From assembly GCA_029747015.1 (NCBI GenBank), contig JAKOGI010000124.1:831501-895500 (forward strand): a stretch of DNA of 64,000 nucleotides, in the 5' to 3' direction. The stretch is from Carnegiea gigantea. Its lineage: Eukaryota > Streptophyta > Magnoliopsida > Caryophyllales > Cactaceae. The notes under the pieces were generated by a model. The model was not told the DNA's origin. It saw nothing but the letters and a program-made list of their open reading frames with translations, and ran no database searches. The translations under genes were made by a program, and so were the position numbers. Below, piece by piece: positions 45,548-57,762 of the stretch. How positions within the stretch are numbered: position 1 is the stretch's first letter; each line of letters starts with the position of its first letter.

Positions 45548-46860
45548 TTGAAAGGAACTAGTCCCACTATTTGCATACACAGAATTCATTTAGAGGACGA
45601 TACTGAACTTGTAAGGCAAATGCAATGTGGACTGAACCCTCAAATGAAAGAAATTGTCCGAAAAGAGGTAGTAAATCTCTTAGATGCATGCATTATCTAT
45701 CCTATTTCTAATAGTCAATGGCTCAGTCCAGTTCAAGTCATCCCTAAGAAATCTGGCATACCTATGGTTAAAAATAATGATGGAAAACTAATTCCTACCA
45801 CATAGACCATGGGGGTAGAGGGTGTGCATTGATTATAGAAAGCTCAATTCTGTCACTAGAAAGGACCATTTCCTTCTTCCCTACATTGATCAAATATTTG
45901 AAAAATTAGCTGGATAAAGTTTTTAGTGCCTTCTAGATGGATATTCTCGCTACAACCAACTACCTGTCTATCTTGAGGATCAAAAGAGAACCACCTTTAC
46001 ATTCTCATTGGGTACACTCGCCTATCGGAGGATGCCTTTTAGGTTGCATGATGCACCTTCTACATTTCAAAGATGTATGATGGCTATATTTTCTGACTAT
46101 ATTGATAATTTCTTGGAGGTGTTTATGGATGATTTCTCTATTTTTTGTTCTTCATTTTATGTGTGTCTTCTATCCACTATGCTGAAAAAATATGAAGAGG
46201 TGAATCTAGTCTTGAGTTGGGAAAAGAGTCATTTTATGATCCAAGAAGGGATTGTGTTGGGTCATAAAGTGTCCAAAAAGGAGATTGAGATTGATAAAAC
46301 CAAGGTTTATCAGATTTCCAATCTGCCTGTGCCTTCTTCTATGAACCAAGTCAGATCATTCCTTGGTTATGTTGGTTTTTATAGCAGATTCATTAAGGAT
46401 TTTAGTAAAGTGGCCTATGGACTTACCAATCTCCTTACTAAAGATGCTTCTTTTGTGATTATTGAGTCTTATGTGAAAGCTTTTGAAGAGCTTTAGTCTT
46501 TATTGGTGTTAGCCCCTATTATGCAGCTCCCTGATTTTTCTCATCCATTTGAGATTATGTTTGGTGCTCTGATTTAGCTATTGGGGAATTTTTGGGTCAA
46601 AGGGTGAATAGAATGCCTCATGCCATTTACTATGCTAGTAAAAACTCCAACTAATACTCAAAAGAATTATTCATCTACTGAAAAAGAGTTGGTAGCTATA
46701 GTATTTACACTTGATAAATTTCGTTCATACCTTTTGTGTTTAAAAGTGATTGTGTTCACTGATTATGCTATATTAAAAAATGTAGATTCATTAGATGGAT
46801 TTTGTTGCTCCAAGAGTTTGACATTGGGATAAAAGATAGGAAAGGTTCTAAAATTCAGTT
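45548..46860 (+). pseudogene. Gypsy reverse transcriptase and RNase H
   Basis: RT motifs in order: LLDACIIYPISNSQWLSPVQ and VIPKKSG (45690-45760); CIDYRKLNSVTRKDHF (about 45830); TFTFSLGTLAYRRMPFRL (46000-46035); VFMDDFSIF (46119-46145), holding the catalytic pair as FMDD; and QVRSFLGYVGFYSRFIKDFS (46350-46410). RNase H follows with NYSSTEKELVAIVF (about 46670) and FTDYA. Internal stops near 45805, 45917, 46496 and 46575 disable it. Confidence 0.88.
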
Positions 46861-46866
46861 GACCAC

Positions 46867-48108
46867 TTGTCTAGAATCTTTACTCAGTATACTGATGTCT
46901 TAGTTGGATCTTCTAACCACTTTCCTGATAACCAACTATTTGTTGCATTACATGCCCTTTCCCTTTGGTTTGGTCACATTATGAATTATTTTGCCACAAG
47001 GAAGATTCCTTCTTACTGGTCCAAACAAGAAAAAGATAGGTTCTTCTCATAAGTTAGACATTATTATTGGGAAGATCCTTGTCTTTTCAAACATTGTCCT
47101 AACCAAGTAGTACATAGATGTGTCTCTGAGAGTGAAATTCATAGTATTCTTGCCATTTGTCACTTTTATGCCTATGATGGTTGCTTTGGAGGTCGTAAGC
47201 CAGCTACTGAAGTCCTACAAAGTGGGTTTTTTTGGCCCATTTTAGAGATGCTCACCAATTCTATCTTGCTTGTGAGCATTGTTAACATACAGGTGCCCTG
47301 TCCTATTGTGATATGATGCCCCTTTCCCATGTTCTGTTTGTTAAGATATTTGATGTGTGGGACATTGATTTCATGGGTCCTTTCCCCCATCCTTTGGCTT
47401 TGTTTATGCATTGGTTGATGTGGATTATGTGTCAAAGTGGGTGGAAGCTCAGACTACTAGGACCAATGATCACAACATTATAGTCAAGTTTGTGAAAGAG
47501 TGCATTTTCTGTCGGTATGGTACCCTAGAGCTCTTATTAGTGAATAGTGATAGAGGTAGTCACTTCTGTCACCACTCTTTTGAGACTTTACTCAGAAAAT
47601 ATTCTATGACTCACATAGTAGTTACCCCTTATCACCTTCAGACTATTGGATAAGTTGAGGTGTCTAATTATGAGATCAAGTCCATACATGAGAAAACTGT
47701 TCAACTCGATAGGAAAGACTGGTCTTTGAGATTGCATGCTGCTCTTTAGGCCTATCATACTGCTTTTCAGACTCCCATTGAAATGGCTCCTTACCGACTT
47801 CTTTTCGGTAAGGCTCATCAATTGCCAGTTGAATTAGAACACCATACTTTGTGGCTATTAAAGCTTTTAATTTTGATATGAAACAAGCGGCTTCTAACGG
47901 TAAGTTTCAATTGAATGAGTTAAATGAATTGCGTAATGAAGCCTATGAGAATGCTGAGATTTACAAAGCCAAGACTAAAGCTTTTCATGATAAAATGATT
48001 TCTTGTAAATCCTTTGAGCCTAATCAGAAGGTTTGGCTTTTGAACTCTAAGCTTAACCTATTTTCTAGCAAGTTGAGATCTAGATGGGATGGTCCCTTTA
48101 TTGTCTAA
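46867..48108 (+). pseudogene. Gypsy integrase, decayed
   Basis: Segments in order: HFYAYDGCFGG near 47160 (zinc-binding region); WDIDFMGPFPHP near 47355 (first catalytic Asp); VDYVSKWVEA; VNSDRGSHFCHHSFETLL near 47540 (second Asp); [20 protein letters not shown] near 47770; and a C-terminal [14 protein letters not shown], then FHDKMI and [14 protein letters not shown]. Frames change several times. Confidence 0.85.
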
Positions 48109-48339
48109 CAAGTGTTTTCCTCTAGGGAGATCCAAATTTTGGATCCCCAAGATGGTTGAGTTTTTATGGTCAATGGTCAACGTTTGAAACCTATTACGAC
48201 TCATGATATTGAGCCCGGTTTGATTGAGTCCATCAATCTAGTAGACCCTGTCTACTATGGTTAGTGTATGGGACCTTGTCTGGCGGAAAAGATAAAACTT
48301 GGCGCATGTTCGAAGGCAACCCAATCTTTTTAGGAGAGT

Positions 48340-48639
48340 TTGAGTCTTTTGTTTTTGTTTTCCTTTTGGTGTGCTTGTGTTTTTTTTGGTTTTACTGTAA
48401 TTCTTTATTTTGTTTTGACTTTTGTGGTTGGTGATGGTTGTGAAGGTACCTTGGGAGTTGGATTGTCGGACTTATATGAAAATGATTCCCTCGTGCTATC
48501 AAATTATGTTGCTCTTTTTCCCATTTTTATGTTTGTTATTGTTTTCTACATTAAGCACAATGTAAGATTTAGATATGTGGGAGGGCGGAGGCAAAATGAA
48601 AATTTTGAGGAAAATTTAAACTTGAAAATCTATGGGTGA
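48340..48639 (+). other. Post-pol open frame with two hydrophobic segments
   Basis: 99 codons with two hydrophobic stretches (residues 1-33 and 55-70). It lies where env-like genes occur in Athila relatives, but it has no envelope motif and AT/T-rich DNA alone could give this. Treated as unassigned. Confidence 0.25.
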
Positions 48640-48641
48640 AT

Positions 48642-49895
48642 TTGATTTTGGAAAAAGCTTGAGTGTTCTAATTATGCATGTTCCATTCCAATTATTTGGA
48701 TTTGATTCATGTGACCCATACTCATTATAGATTATTTCTAGCTTTCACTAGTGCGTGGCAAAATTTTTTTTTACTGTGTTAGTGCCATTATGTAGCCGAT
48801 TTTGAGTTTGAGATGTTACCCCATTTTCAATATCATTAGGATTATTTGAAAAGTATTGAATTTCCCATTGCTTTTCAATCAATAAATAAAATAAATTGAA
48901 TTAATTAAGTTTTGATTTCAGTAGTAATGTTCAGGTTATATCTCTATCATATCTTCAATTGCCTAAATACGTAGTAAGTGCTTCTCTAAGTATTATCTTT
49001 ATTCATATCTTTATCCACTCAAGAGAGCACATGGAATCATGTAAATTTTGAAAACTTCAAAAAATCAAAAGAAAAAAAAAATCAAAGGAAAAAAAGGTTA
49101 ATAAGTTGATTTGGCATTGGGGACTTAACTTTAAGATGCTCTTGTGGTTTTTAGGGTGAAATTTTGTGCTCATGGTTTGCTACATGGTTTCAGTATGTGC
49201 TTAATTTGCTTGAATATTATCCTATGGACTTAGTTGAAATTAGAGATATTTGATACTGAGTCGTGAGTTGGTAGTAAATTGATTTATATGATTTTGAGTG
49301 GACAGGTGTAATTGGATACTTGATTTTGGAAAAAACTTGAGTGTTCTAATTATGCATGTTCCATTCCTATTATGTGGATTTGATTCATATGACTCATGCT
49401 CATTAGAGATTATTTCTAGGTCTAGCTAGTTTTTGGCGAAAATTTTTTGTGCTGTACTGGTGTCATTATGTAGCCGATTTTGAATTTGAGATGTTACCCC
49501 ATTTTCAATGTCATTATGAGTATTTGAAAAGGATTGAGTTTCTTATTGCTTGTCAATCAATAAATAAAATAAATTGAATTAATTAAGTTTTGGTTTCGGT
49601 ATTAATGTTTAAGTTCTATCTCTATCCATATCTTTAATTATCTAAATATGTAGTAAGTGCTTCTCTGAGTATTATCTTTAGTCATATATTTATCCATTCA
49701 GAGAGCACATGGAATCAAGTAAATTTTGAAAAATTCAAAAAATAAAAAAAAAGGTTAATAAGTTGATTAGGCATTCGGGACTTAACTTTAAGATGCTCTT
49801 GTGATTTTTGGGGTGATAATTTTGTGCTCATGGTTTGTTACATGGTTTCACTATGTGCATAATTTGCTTGAATCTTAGCCTACAGACTGGCAAAG
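48642..49895 (+). repeat. Tandem duplication of about 675 bp in the 3' non-coding region
   Basis: Copy 1 runs 48642-49318 and copy 2 about 49320-49895. Both start tgattttggaaaaa(g/a)cttgagtgttc and share tatgtagccgattttga and tgagatgttaccccatt. Copy 2 lacks the last 85 bp or so. It lies between pol and the right LTR. Confidence 0.85.
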
Positions 49896-49912
49896 TTTTG
49901 GTGTGGAGAAGT

Positions 49913-51740
49913 TGATAATTCATATTTTATATGTAATTTTACCCTATAATTTACCTACATTTTAGTCTTCGTAATATATTTTTATGTGAAAGTAAGCATA
50001 TTTTGTATAATTTACAGGTGAAAAATATGAGTGCAAAAATGATGAAAACTGACTCAGTTTCCTTCAGTGTTCATTAGCCGGTTTAGCCATAAATCAAGCC
50101 TAACAGTCATAAGGGCATTGTGCAACATGGCCTACCCAACCCAACGGCCTAAAAGGAAAAGAAGAGCTGCCAACAGCAAGCTTCGCTTGGGCCTAATCCG
50201 CACGACACGTTCTCCACCAGCCAAATGCCTCCCTGGTTCATTCTTGCATCCATTTGGGTATCCCTTACCAGTAACACGTAACCTGATAGACAAGGCCTCA
50301 ACCTTCCTCTCATTCTCTTCTTCTTTCAAGCCTGAGTTGGGCCTTTCTTCTCCACGGCAGCCTGGTCGAGCTTCAATCAATCTTCCTCTCTCTCCCTTTC
50401 CTTTCGCCAGCCCGCATGGTCCCGACACCAGCGCCCAGCTATGTGGCTTGTTTTACGGCCTCTCTCTCTTTCCTTTCTCTGGTCCATAATGGGCTTGTCT
50501 TCCCAACCTCAGCCGTAGCTGAAGCCGCCACACCACCAGCCCAACAGTTCCAAGCAACCAAGACTCGGTTTTTGTGAGTAACCCTAAGTGGCCTAGTCAA
50601 AGCTAATTAATTTTGATTAATTGTTAGCTTAAGACTAGCCCTTTTTCAAGCAATATAACAACCAATAATTAATTGAAATCAATTTTCATTAATTTTTGAG
50701 CACCAAGAGGGGTTGGATTTCCACTATAGAAAGAAGTCATGGGTCAGGGCATTCCATCATCCTTTCATCCACTAACTCATTTAAGGATCCAAGCATCCTT
50801 CCACTCTCTCATCTTCCATCTTTCAATTTTTGGAGAGTCTTTTGTAGGATAAAATCATTTGGGTTGAGGAGGTTAGAAGAAAAATATGCTTTGTTAGCTA
50901 TTTTTCTCTTCTCTTCTCATCTCGTTTGTCAGTCAAATGTGAGAGTTGTGCTTAGTTATATTATGTTGTGTAATTGAGTACTAAACTTTGGGCATAGGAA
51001 GTAAAATTTACCAATTTTAATGATGTTTTTGTTAACTATGGCCGGCTAAAACACTCTTCTCAGATTAAAATGGATGTTTGATAATTATAGTATTTTGCCA
51101 ATTTCTTATGGGGTTATTTTTTGTCTCTTTAATTGCATAATTTGAGTTTATACTTGAACTTAACCTATTTATGCCTCTTAACACTATTGTTTATTCTTGT
51201 TAATTACAATAGTTTAATTTACTATCTCAAATGAATATTAGACCCATAGGCTAATATGATGTTATGCAATTGGACTTTAAATTATAATTGTTAGAATTGA
51301 TAATTTATACTAGAAATAAGATAAGTTATGTCTGAAAAGAATTATTCATGCTAAACCACTAGATAAATAATATCATTTGATAATTATGATCATCTTTTTA
51401 ATTTATGACCTAATGCTCGTAGCTTAGGTTGAGTAAAAGGCAAATTGAACCCTCATTTGAATTAGTAATTCAATATTTGCATCGATGGTAAAGCCCAAAG
51501 TCCTAGATCATTCTCTAATTTGATTTTTCTCTGCTTGACACATTTGCTTTACTTTTGTTCCTTTAATTAATATTGATAATTAAACTCTTCAATTGACTTA
51601 TTCTTTATAATTGAAAAAGTTGAAATTTAAAATCATTATTGTTCCTCGTAGGGTCGATACTTTATAATCGCTAATCTATAATTAACCTTGTGCACTTGCA
51701 AGTAAAAGGGTTTTTAAAATTGAACATAAAATCCACATCA
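49913..51740 (+). repeat. Right LTR of the gypsy element
   Basis: 1,828 bp, beginning tgataattca after a ggtgtggagaagt purine tract and ending ...atccacatca. It aligns with the left LTR along its length, with many substitutions and small indels. Confidence 0.9.
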
Positions 51741-52227
51741 ACAACACATATGGTGGATAAAAAAAAAATATCTTTCTTTTTTAATTTGGCTTGTGACTGT
51801 ATGTAAGTGAAGCTGAAACTAAACTACATGAAAAACCTTTTTTCACAGTTTTTTTGGTGATAAATTAATTGTCTTTCGCTTGTAAATACTATAACAATGT
51901 TTATATGCTAATGGAATATGAAGATAACCATGTAATAGTAAACGATACAAACAATTTCTGAAACATTAATGGTAAATTTACACACTAGTTTTAATTATAT
52001 AATACAACTTTATTACCAAATTTCATTAGCTATTTTCATTCCCGACTTGATTCATGGCATGTTTAGTACTCTTATCGAACAACCCACCTTTGGGTTTTTA
52101 TTTTAATAGTGGCTTGGCTTGATGAGATTTGTATTTGTAGTATTTCCTAGGGGGTAAAGATGCACTGCTCAAGCAGCAAACTATTGATTGAGTAAATATG
52201 TGTGTGTGTAAAAGAGAAAGGGGGATT

Positions 52228-52230
<3 letters not shown>
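51741..52230. other. Flank of the gypsy element
   Basis: Starts with the right copy of the acaac duplication. AT-rich; no gene recognised. Confidence 0.4.

Positions 52231-52320
<90 letters not shown>
52231..52320. repeat. (TA)n microsatellite, about 90 bp
   Basis: Continuous TA dinucleotides with one aat break near 52278. It is self-complementary and likely length-variable. The Tyr/Ile frames across it are artefacts. Confidence 0.97.
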
Positions 52321-52323
<3 letters not shown>

Positions 52324-54059
52324 TGAATATTTGTCAAAAAATTAAATAATTTTTATAACATGATTTTATAGGAGTGAGACACAGTTGGCAATAACTAACA
52401 GTAGTGATAAATTTTGAAGATTTTTCTTTCGATATCGAACCAAATATATTTAATTCTAATGTTTTTAATCAATGCAATAGTAGCTTTGGAGAAAATAAAA
52501 GATATGTGTTAATAAAAATAATATTACTCATATCTTTAAAAAAACCTCAAGGTAGTACTACTTTTCAAGCAAGACTCAATTAATTACCATTAGAAGTTAT
52601 TTTTACATCATAAGCTACTGTATAATCCATACCAAACTATACCATAGGGAGCTCATAAAAACAACATGCTTGTTACATATCAACTGTAACTACATTTAGT
52701 AGTCGGAACTAAACCTCATAATTGATGACATTACCTTGCCAAGATAATAATTTTTGATTTAATATTTTATAATATGATGTTTAAGGCTTTGAAGCAAAAT
52801 ATATATAGTTGATATTGCTTTAACTTGCATACAAACTTTTTGAGATTAGAATAAGTAGCTTATCTATCTTCAATTTTCACTGACATGGAATTTTGAAGTA
52901 GAAAGAGGAGTTTTCAATTATCACTTTAAACTATCAAATACTGTGGGTTAGGTTTTTAAGAATTTTTTGGTTTAAAGTGAGGTGCTAGGTTGGCATAGGC
53001 AAGATTTGGACCTAAGTTTCAGGTAATAACTTCAAAGATTTTATCAATTGAGCTAATCAACACTGCTTTAGTTCTTAGGAATTAATTATTAATTAATGTA
53101 AATTGAAACTAAAATTTATTTTCTTTTGACTGAGCAACCAAACTTACATGATGAAGGACCTTAATGAGGTGAGATATGAAAAATTAAGAGGTTGGAAAAT
53201 GCTTAATATAAATAAATAAATCATATCTCCTGGATTTATCATAAGTGATATCCTAATCATCAAATATAATCGTTTTGATATTCTCTTTTTATAAAAGAAA
53301 GATGTTGGCAAGAACTATCTTAATTGATTTTATCTTGATTGATTGATTTTGTGATATACATTGCCATAAGTGAAATATGCAAAGCAAAATGTTAATCATG
53401 AATCACAATACAAACAAGGCAAGAAAGAATCAATGAAAGAAAATTTCAAACTTCAAAAACTAAAAAAAATCCTATGCAACACATTTGAGGGGGAAGCGGA
53501 GGCCACTCTAACCCCTTAGAATGTTCTACCATCAATTAAAACTATTTAGAAGGAATTGGAAAGAGATGGAAGAGAAGAGAATTCACTGAAAAGAGCATGC
53601 CTTATAAAGGAACAAGTGTCAAATTAACTTTAAAATAACCTATGTAGGTGACATTGAAGCAATATGTCAATTGTGAGATATAGGGCAAAGGGTATAGTTT
53701 AAAAACCAAAAAAAAAAAAGAAAAAAAACAAAGAAAAGCTGTAGCGATGGTTAAATTAGTTGGCCGATGACGGTCTGAATAAAATTTAAATTAACCAAAT
53801 GATTTGGATTAACGAGTAAGGTAAGCTTGCTTTAAATATATTTGAGTAGTCCAAGTAGGTGCAATTTAATATTGGCAATTTGAACATGTTATGTTTTCAA
53901 ATTTTTTGTTTTTTTTTTTTTCAAGGGGTAGCATATGAAGAAACTTAAACAACCTTTCTCACAAGGATCTACTTAAATTACCATCTGCAAGAATTTGAAA
54001 AAATAAGATCATAGTCCCCTAAATTCAAATTCTTTTTGGTCATGAAACATAAATACAAA
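52321..54059. other. AT-rich stretch without recognisable features
   Basis: About 1.7 kb, read on both strands. I see no gene, terminal repeat or RNA; short poly-A/poly-T runs lie near 53708 and 53906. Confidence 0.4.
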
Positions 54060-55230
54060 CAAATAAGGATAACTAAAAATCAAAGGAGGGTCTCTAAGAT
54101 CATATGAGTGAGTTAAATGTGAAGTGACCAAGCCATGCCACCCAATCCACCATCATGTTGGTTTCCCTAAAAATATGTTGAATTATGAACTTTGAAGGTT
54201 TCTCCAAGAGTGCCTTAACATCTTTGACAATGAATTCAATTTAGCTGGGAGCATGAATCTTTCATTATGTTGCTTTAATAATAATTTTAGTATCGTCTTC
54301 AACTTGTAGATGTTGTAAACCTGCTTTGACTGCTTCATGAAGATGGAATCGGAATGCTAATGCGTCAATAACTAGATGTATCACCAAGATTTATTTTTAA
54401 TTTTTTGATAATATAGCCAAAATTTATGCCCCTACTTGAATTAGATTTTCTTTCCATTTATGAATAAGAAATCCTCTTGGTCCTCTGTTGATCACGAATG
54501 GCCCGTCAAAATTTAGTTCGACAAAGCCTTTATGTGGTTTGTTCCGACGAACTAAGTTGTCTTGTCTTTGGTGGTGAGATGCTCCATGACATGCAGTTAG
54601 TGATGATAGCCTTGATGTAGACCTCCACTCTGCACTAATCTATTTTTGCCCTAATAAGGGTTTTAGTGGTGTTGAAGAGTCTGTTCTTGAAGATGCTTCA
54701 TTTCTCCATTTGCAAATTCTCTAAATGATTATAATTACCTTATAGAGTTGGCAATTGTTGAGATTTTCCTTGAAGAAGCAATTGATATCTTTTCCATCAC
54801 AGTTGGTTGGGTAATTTTGATTGATAGTGATGATATACTGCTTTATGCTTCATATCAATTTTTCTTGTCAGCTGACAATTAAGAAAGAAATGGTGAAAAG
54901 TTTCAATTTTGCCTTTGCATAAGGGACAAAGATTGTTGACCTTTATCTCTTCTAACCAGATTTCCTTTTAAAGCCAACTCATTATAAGGAATTTGCTGAA
55001 AGAAGATTTTAAGCATTGGTGGCACATACGCTTTTCCAAATCAAATTACCAAAAATATTATGGAACATCCAAGTTGCTAATTTCTTCTAACTAGATTTCC
55101 TTTTAAAGCCAACTCATTATAATGAATTTGCTGGAAGAAGATTTTAAGCATTGGTGGCGCATGCACTTTTCCAAATCAAATTACTAAAAATATTATGGAA
55201 CATTCAAGTTGCTAATTTCATAGAGCAATT
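54060..55230 (-). pseudogene. LINE 3' part with RNase H domain, decayed
   Basis: On the minus strand the zinc-binding RVT segment reads WFGKAYVPPMLKIFFQQIP, then LALKGNLVRRD (55060-54940). Near 54540-54440 an RNase H domain begins: GFVELNFDGPFVINRGPRGF (the 'K-x-NFDGA ... NPGPAG' motif) with IHKWKENLIQVGA. At its end IQHIFRETNMMVDWVAWLGH (about 54190-54100) matches the C-terminal RNase H helix. Stops are frequent. Some plant L1-type LINEs carry such a domain. The 134-bp duplication at its upstream end lies within the zinc segment. Confidence 0.7.
54950..55217. repeat. Tandem duplication, 134 bp x 2
   Basis: 54950-55083 and 55084-55217 are near-identical, starting ttctaac(c/t)agatttcc and ending gttgctaattt. 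Differences are about seven, mostly transitions. It duplicates part of the LINE zinc-tail coding. Confidence 0.88.
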
Positions 55231-55352
55231 GCAACCCCCTAAAGGGTCCCCCAAGGCTCATCCTCAATACGGTGACCAGGCAGGGGTATGGTAGTAGTTA
55301 ATAAAGTAAGTGGGGGAAAACACGTGATTAGAGTTTAGGATTTTCCCAGCTA

Positions 55353-55520
55353 GGGCTGATAATAATTCAGTCCAAAATCGAACCGGTCCGAAGACCAGCG
55401 TGGACCGGATTGGACTGGATAAGTTCGGTCCGGTGGTCGGTCCTTCATTTTTCCTTTTTCGGTCTTCGGTCTGTCCCGGTCTGGACCGGGGGCGATGGAC
55501 GGGACCGTGGACCGGTTAAA
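55353..55520. repeat. GGACCGG-rich block, probable hAT-type terminal region
   Basis: It starts agggctgataata and carries more than eight ggaccgg/ccggtcc/cggtcc words in 165 bp. Ends with agggctg and clustered ggaccgg words are common in plant hAT elements. It might be the left end of the hAT whose transposase lies at 61425-63765; no matching right end is in the window. Confidence 0.45.
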
Positions 55521-55658
55521 AATTAAGTTTCAACTTATGGCCCCTAGGCGCCCTTCAGCCTTCTTCAGTTCTTGAGTTTTTCTGCCTCTCTCTACGTGCA
55601 ACTTAAACTCTCTGCTTCCACTCTTCATGCCCTCTATCGATCCGGCCTCCACTCCAGC

Positions 55659-55712
55659 CTCTCTCTCTCTCTCTCTCTCTCTCTCTAACTGCCTCACTCT
55701 CTCTCTCTCTGA
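55659..55712. repeat. (CT)n microsatellite
   Basis: Two CT tracts, 55659-55686 and about 55698-55711. Ser/Leu-rich and Arg/Glu-rich frames here are artefacts. Confidence 0.9.
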
Positions 55713-56129
55713 CTTAGACACTCTCCAGTCTCCCAGCCACAACTCACGCCGACGAGTCGGTGATGGATGCTCTGACCTCGCACGCGACACGCCCAAACTC
55801 TCACATCCGACTCAAACTCTCATTGCCGCGCCTCTGGGGCTGTGAACATATATGCACTCACTCAGCATGGTATTCTCTCTCTCCTTCACTCCTCTGTTTA
55901 TGTTGGCAATTAATTATGGAATTCACTTGTGTTATTTATTGTTAGGATAGATTTTATCTCATTATTATTTGTTTAATGTTTTTAGCTTTCCCATTCTTGA
56001 TAGCTTTCCTATTCTTGGTGTAATTGTGATATAGCTTAGCTTCCAAAAAGATAGGGCTGCCATGGGGTGCAAACATTTAGGGCCATGCATGTATAAATTG
56101 AAAACTTAGTCATGTTTGCACAAAATATC

Positions 56130-57121
56130 AGAGAAAGACAAGGTGTGTAAGCATCCAATAAAATTTATCAAATACATTACTTTCCAACATGTTTATGATT
56201 ATCCCCCATTGGGAAATCAACTGGTTTTGCTCCCAAAAGACCACATTCATCAAGAATTTTCAATGCTCATTTTTGTTGACTAAGGAATAGGCCTTGTGGT
56301 CCACGGGCAACCTCAATGCCCAAAAAATATTTCAATGGCCCCAGATCCTTAATACTAAAACAAGTGTTTAAGTAGGCCTTGAACTGTTTGCATGCTTCAG
56401 TATCATTACCTGTAAGCACAATATCATCAACATAGACCAGAAGAACCAGAAAGGTTACATCCTTTCGATAAGTAAATAATAAATAATCAGTATAGGAGTG
56501 AACAAAACCATACTCACATAGTTCTGAAGAGAGTTTAGCGAACCATTGCCTTGGAGCCTAGAGGAGTCCATACAGTAACTTCTTAAGGCGACAAACCTTG
56601 TTTTCACCTTTACATTTAAATCCTGGGGGCAACTTAATATAGACTTCTTCTTCAAGATTCCTGTGCAAGAAAGAGTTATTAACATCTAATTTATGCAATT
56701 CCTATTGCTTGGCAACTGCCACTGCCAGAAAACATTGAATGTTTGTCATCTTTCCTGCTGGTGCAGAAGTTTTGTTATGGTCGAACCCTTCAACCTGGTT
56801 ATCACGCAGAATTACCAAACGGGCTTTGTAGCATTCATTGGTCCCTTCAGAGTTACACTTGACTCGATAAACCCACTTATAGCTGATGGATTTCTTTCCT
56901 GGGGGAAGGGTCTCAATGGTCTAAGTGCGATTTTTCTCCAAGGCACTAATTTCTTCAGTTATAGCTTTCCTCCATCTTTCATCTTTGACTGCTTCATGAT
57001 AAAATCTGGGCTCTGTAACTTTAGTAATAGCGACTAAAAAATGTTGGTGAAAGGATGAAAATTTTATACATGTGACATAATTTTTAAAAGGTAGCGCATG
57101 CCTGAGGATCCCTTTTGGCAT
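56130..57121 (-). pseudogene. Copia reverse transcriptase, 3' truncated
   Basis: Minus-strand segments: AVKDERWRKAITEEISALEKNRT (57060-56925 region); then the plant copia RT run with PQDLNVKVK in a shifted frame; QGNGSLNSLQN for the family PRQWF-x-KL; and, at about 56440-56420, the YVDDI catalytic box. After it come PLKYFLGIEVARGPQG and KPVDFPMG (about 56340-56210). The sequence leaves the family soon after, so the remainder of RT and RNase H is missing. Confidence 0.8.
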
Positions 57122-57762
57122 GGTGTAGCAGTAGAGACAGGGTCTATAGATTGAGCAGTGTAGCAGATAAAATTATCCAGATGGGCTGGTGTTCGGTGCA
57201 CGTGCTAGGCTTGACTATGGCAGCAGGGTAGTGGGCTATCAGCCCACTGTTCCACCTACTTCTCTTGTGCTGGGCATTGAGCCAGTGCCAATGCTCTCGG
57301 CAGTGGGCTCGTCGCCCACTCTATCACCAGCTCCTCCCATGCTGGGCCTTAGGCCAGCACCACTGTTTTCTCTCCCCTTTGCTTTAAACTGGGCTGGGAA
57401 TATTGCAGTTGGCCCCTCTTCCTCTTCATTGCTTTCAGCCATAAATTCTACAATCCCAGAATTTAGTTCCTTGTCTAATGAGCAGCTTCTTTCTTCAGCT
57501 TTGGTTATATTCCTATCCTCCTTGAATGGAAAAACATCTTCATGAAAAACAACATCTCCGCTTTTAAAATACTCATGTTTATCCAAATCATATAGTTTTC
57601 ATGCCTTCTTTCCATAAGGAAATCCCACGAAGATGTACTTCCTACTCCTCGAGGCAAATTTATCTCATCCTTTGGCACGGTTTTAAGCATAACACGAGCT
57701 CCCAAAAGTTCTAACATGATCATATGAAGGATTGAAGAGTACCTCATATGGAGTCTTTCCGT

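Larger units (their letters stand above)
40554..51740 (+). mobile_element. Gypsy LTR retrotransposon, Athila/Tat type, 11.2 kb, decayed
   Basis: Two LTRs of about 1.83 kb enclose primer site, gag, protease, RT-RNase H and integrase in gypsy order on the plus strand. The 5-bp duplication ACAAC flanks it. The tRNA-Asp-like primer site, FMDD in place of YxDD in RT, and a long non-coding 3' region fit the Athila/Tat branch. No convincing envelope gene was seen. Stops and frameshifts throughout and visible LTR differences mean it is old and inactive. Confidence 0.92.

Noticed and set aside
48340..48639. Envelope gene for the gypsy element
   Set aside because: Only hydrophobic, T-rich sequence; no envelope motif or splice signal.
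50132..50428. Minus-strand frame of 98 codons in the right LTR
   Set aside because: Shadow of the GC-rich LTR block; no counterpart of similar length on that strand in the left LTR.
52098..52337. Open frame of 79 codons, Ile-Tyr repeats
   Set aside because: Translation of the TA microsatellite.
55530..55845. Arg/Glu-rich and Ser/Leu-rich frames
   Set aside because: They come from the CT repeat and its flanks; no homology recognised.
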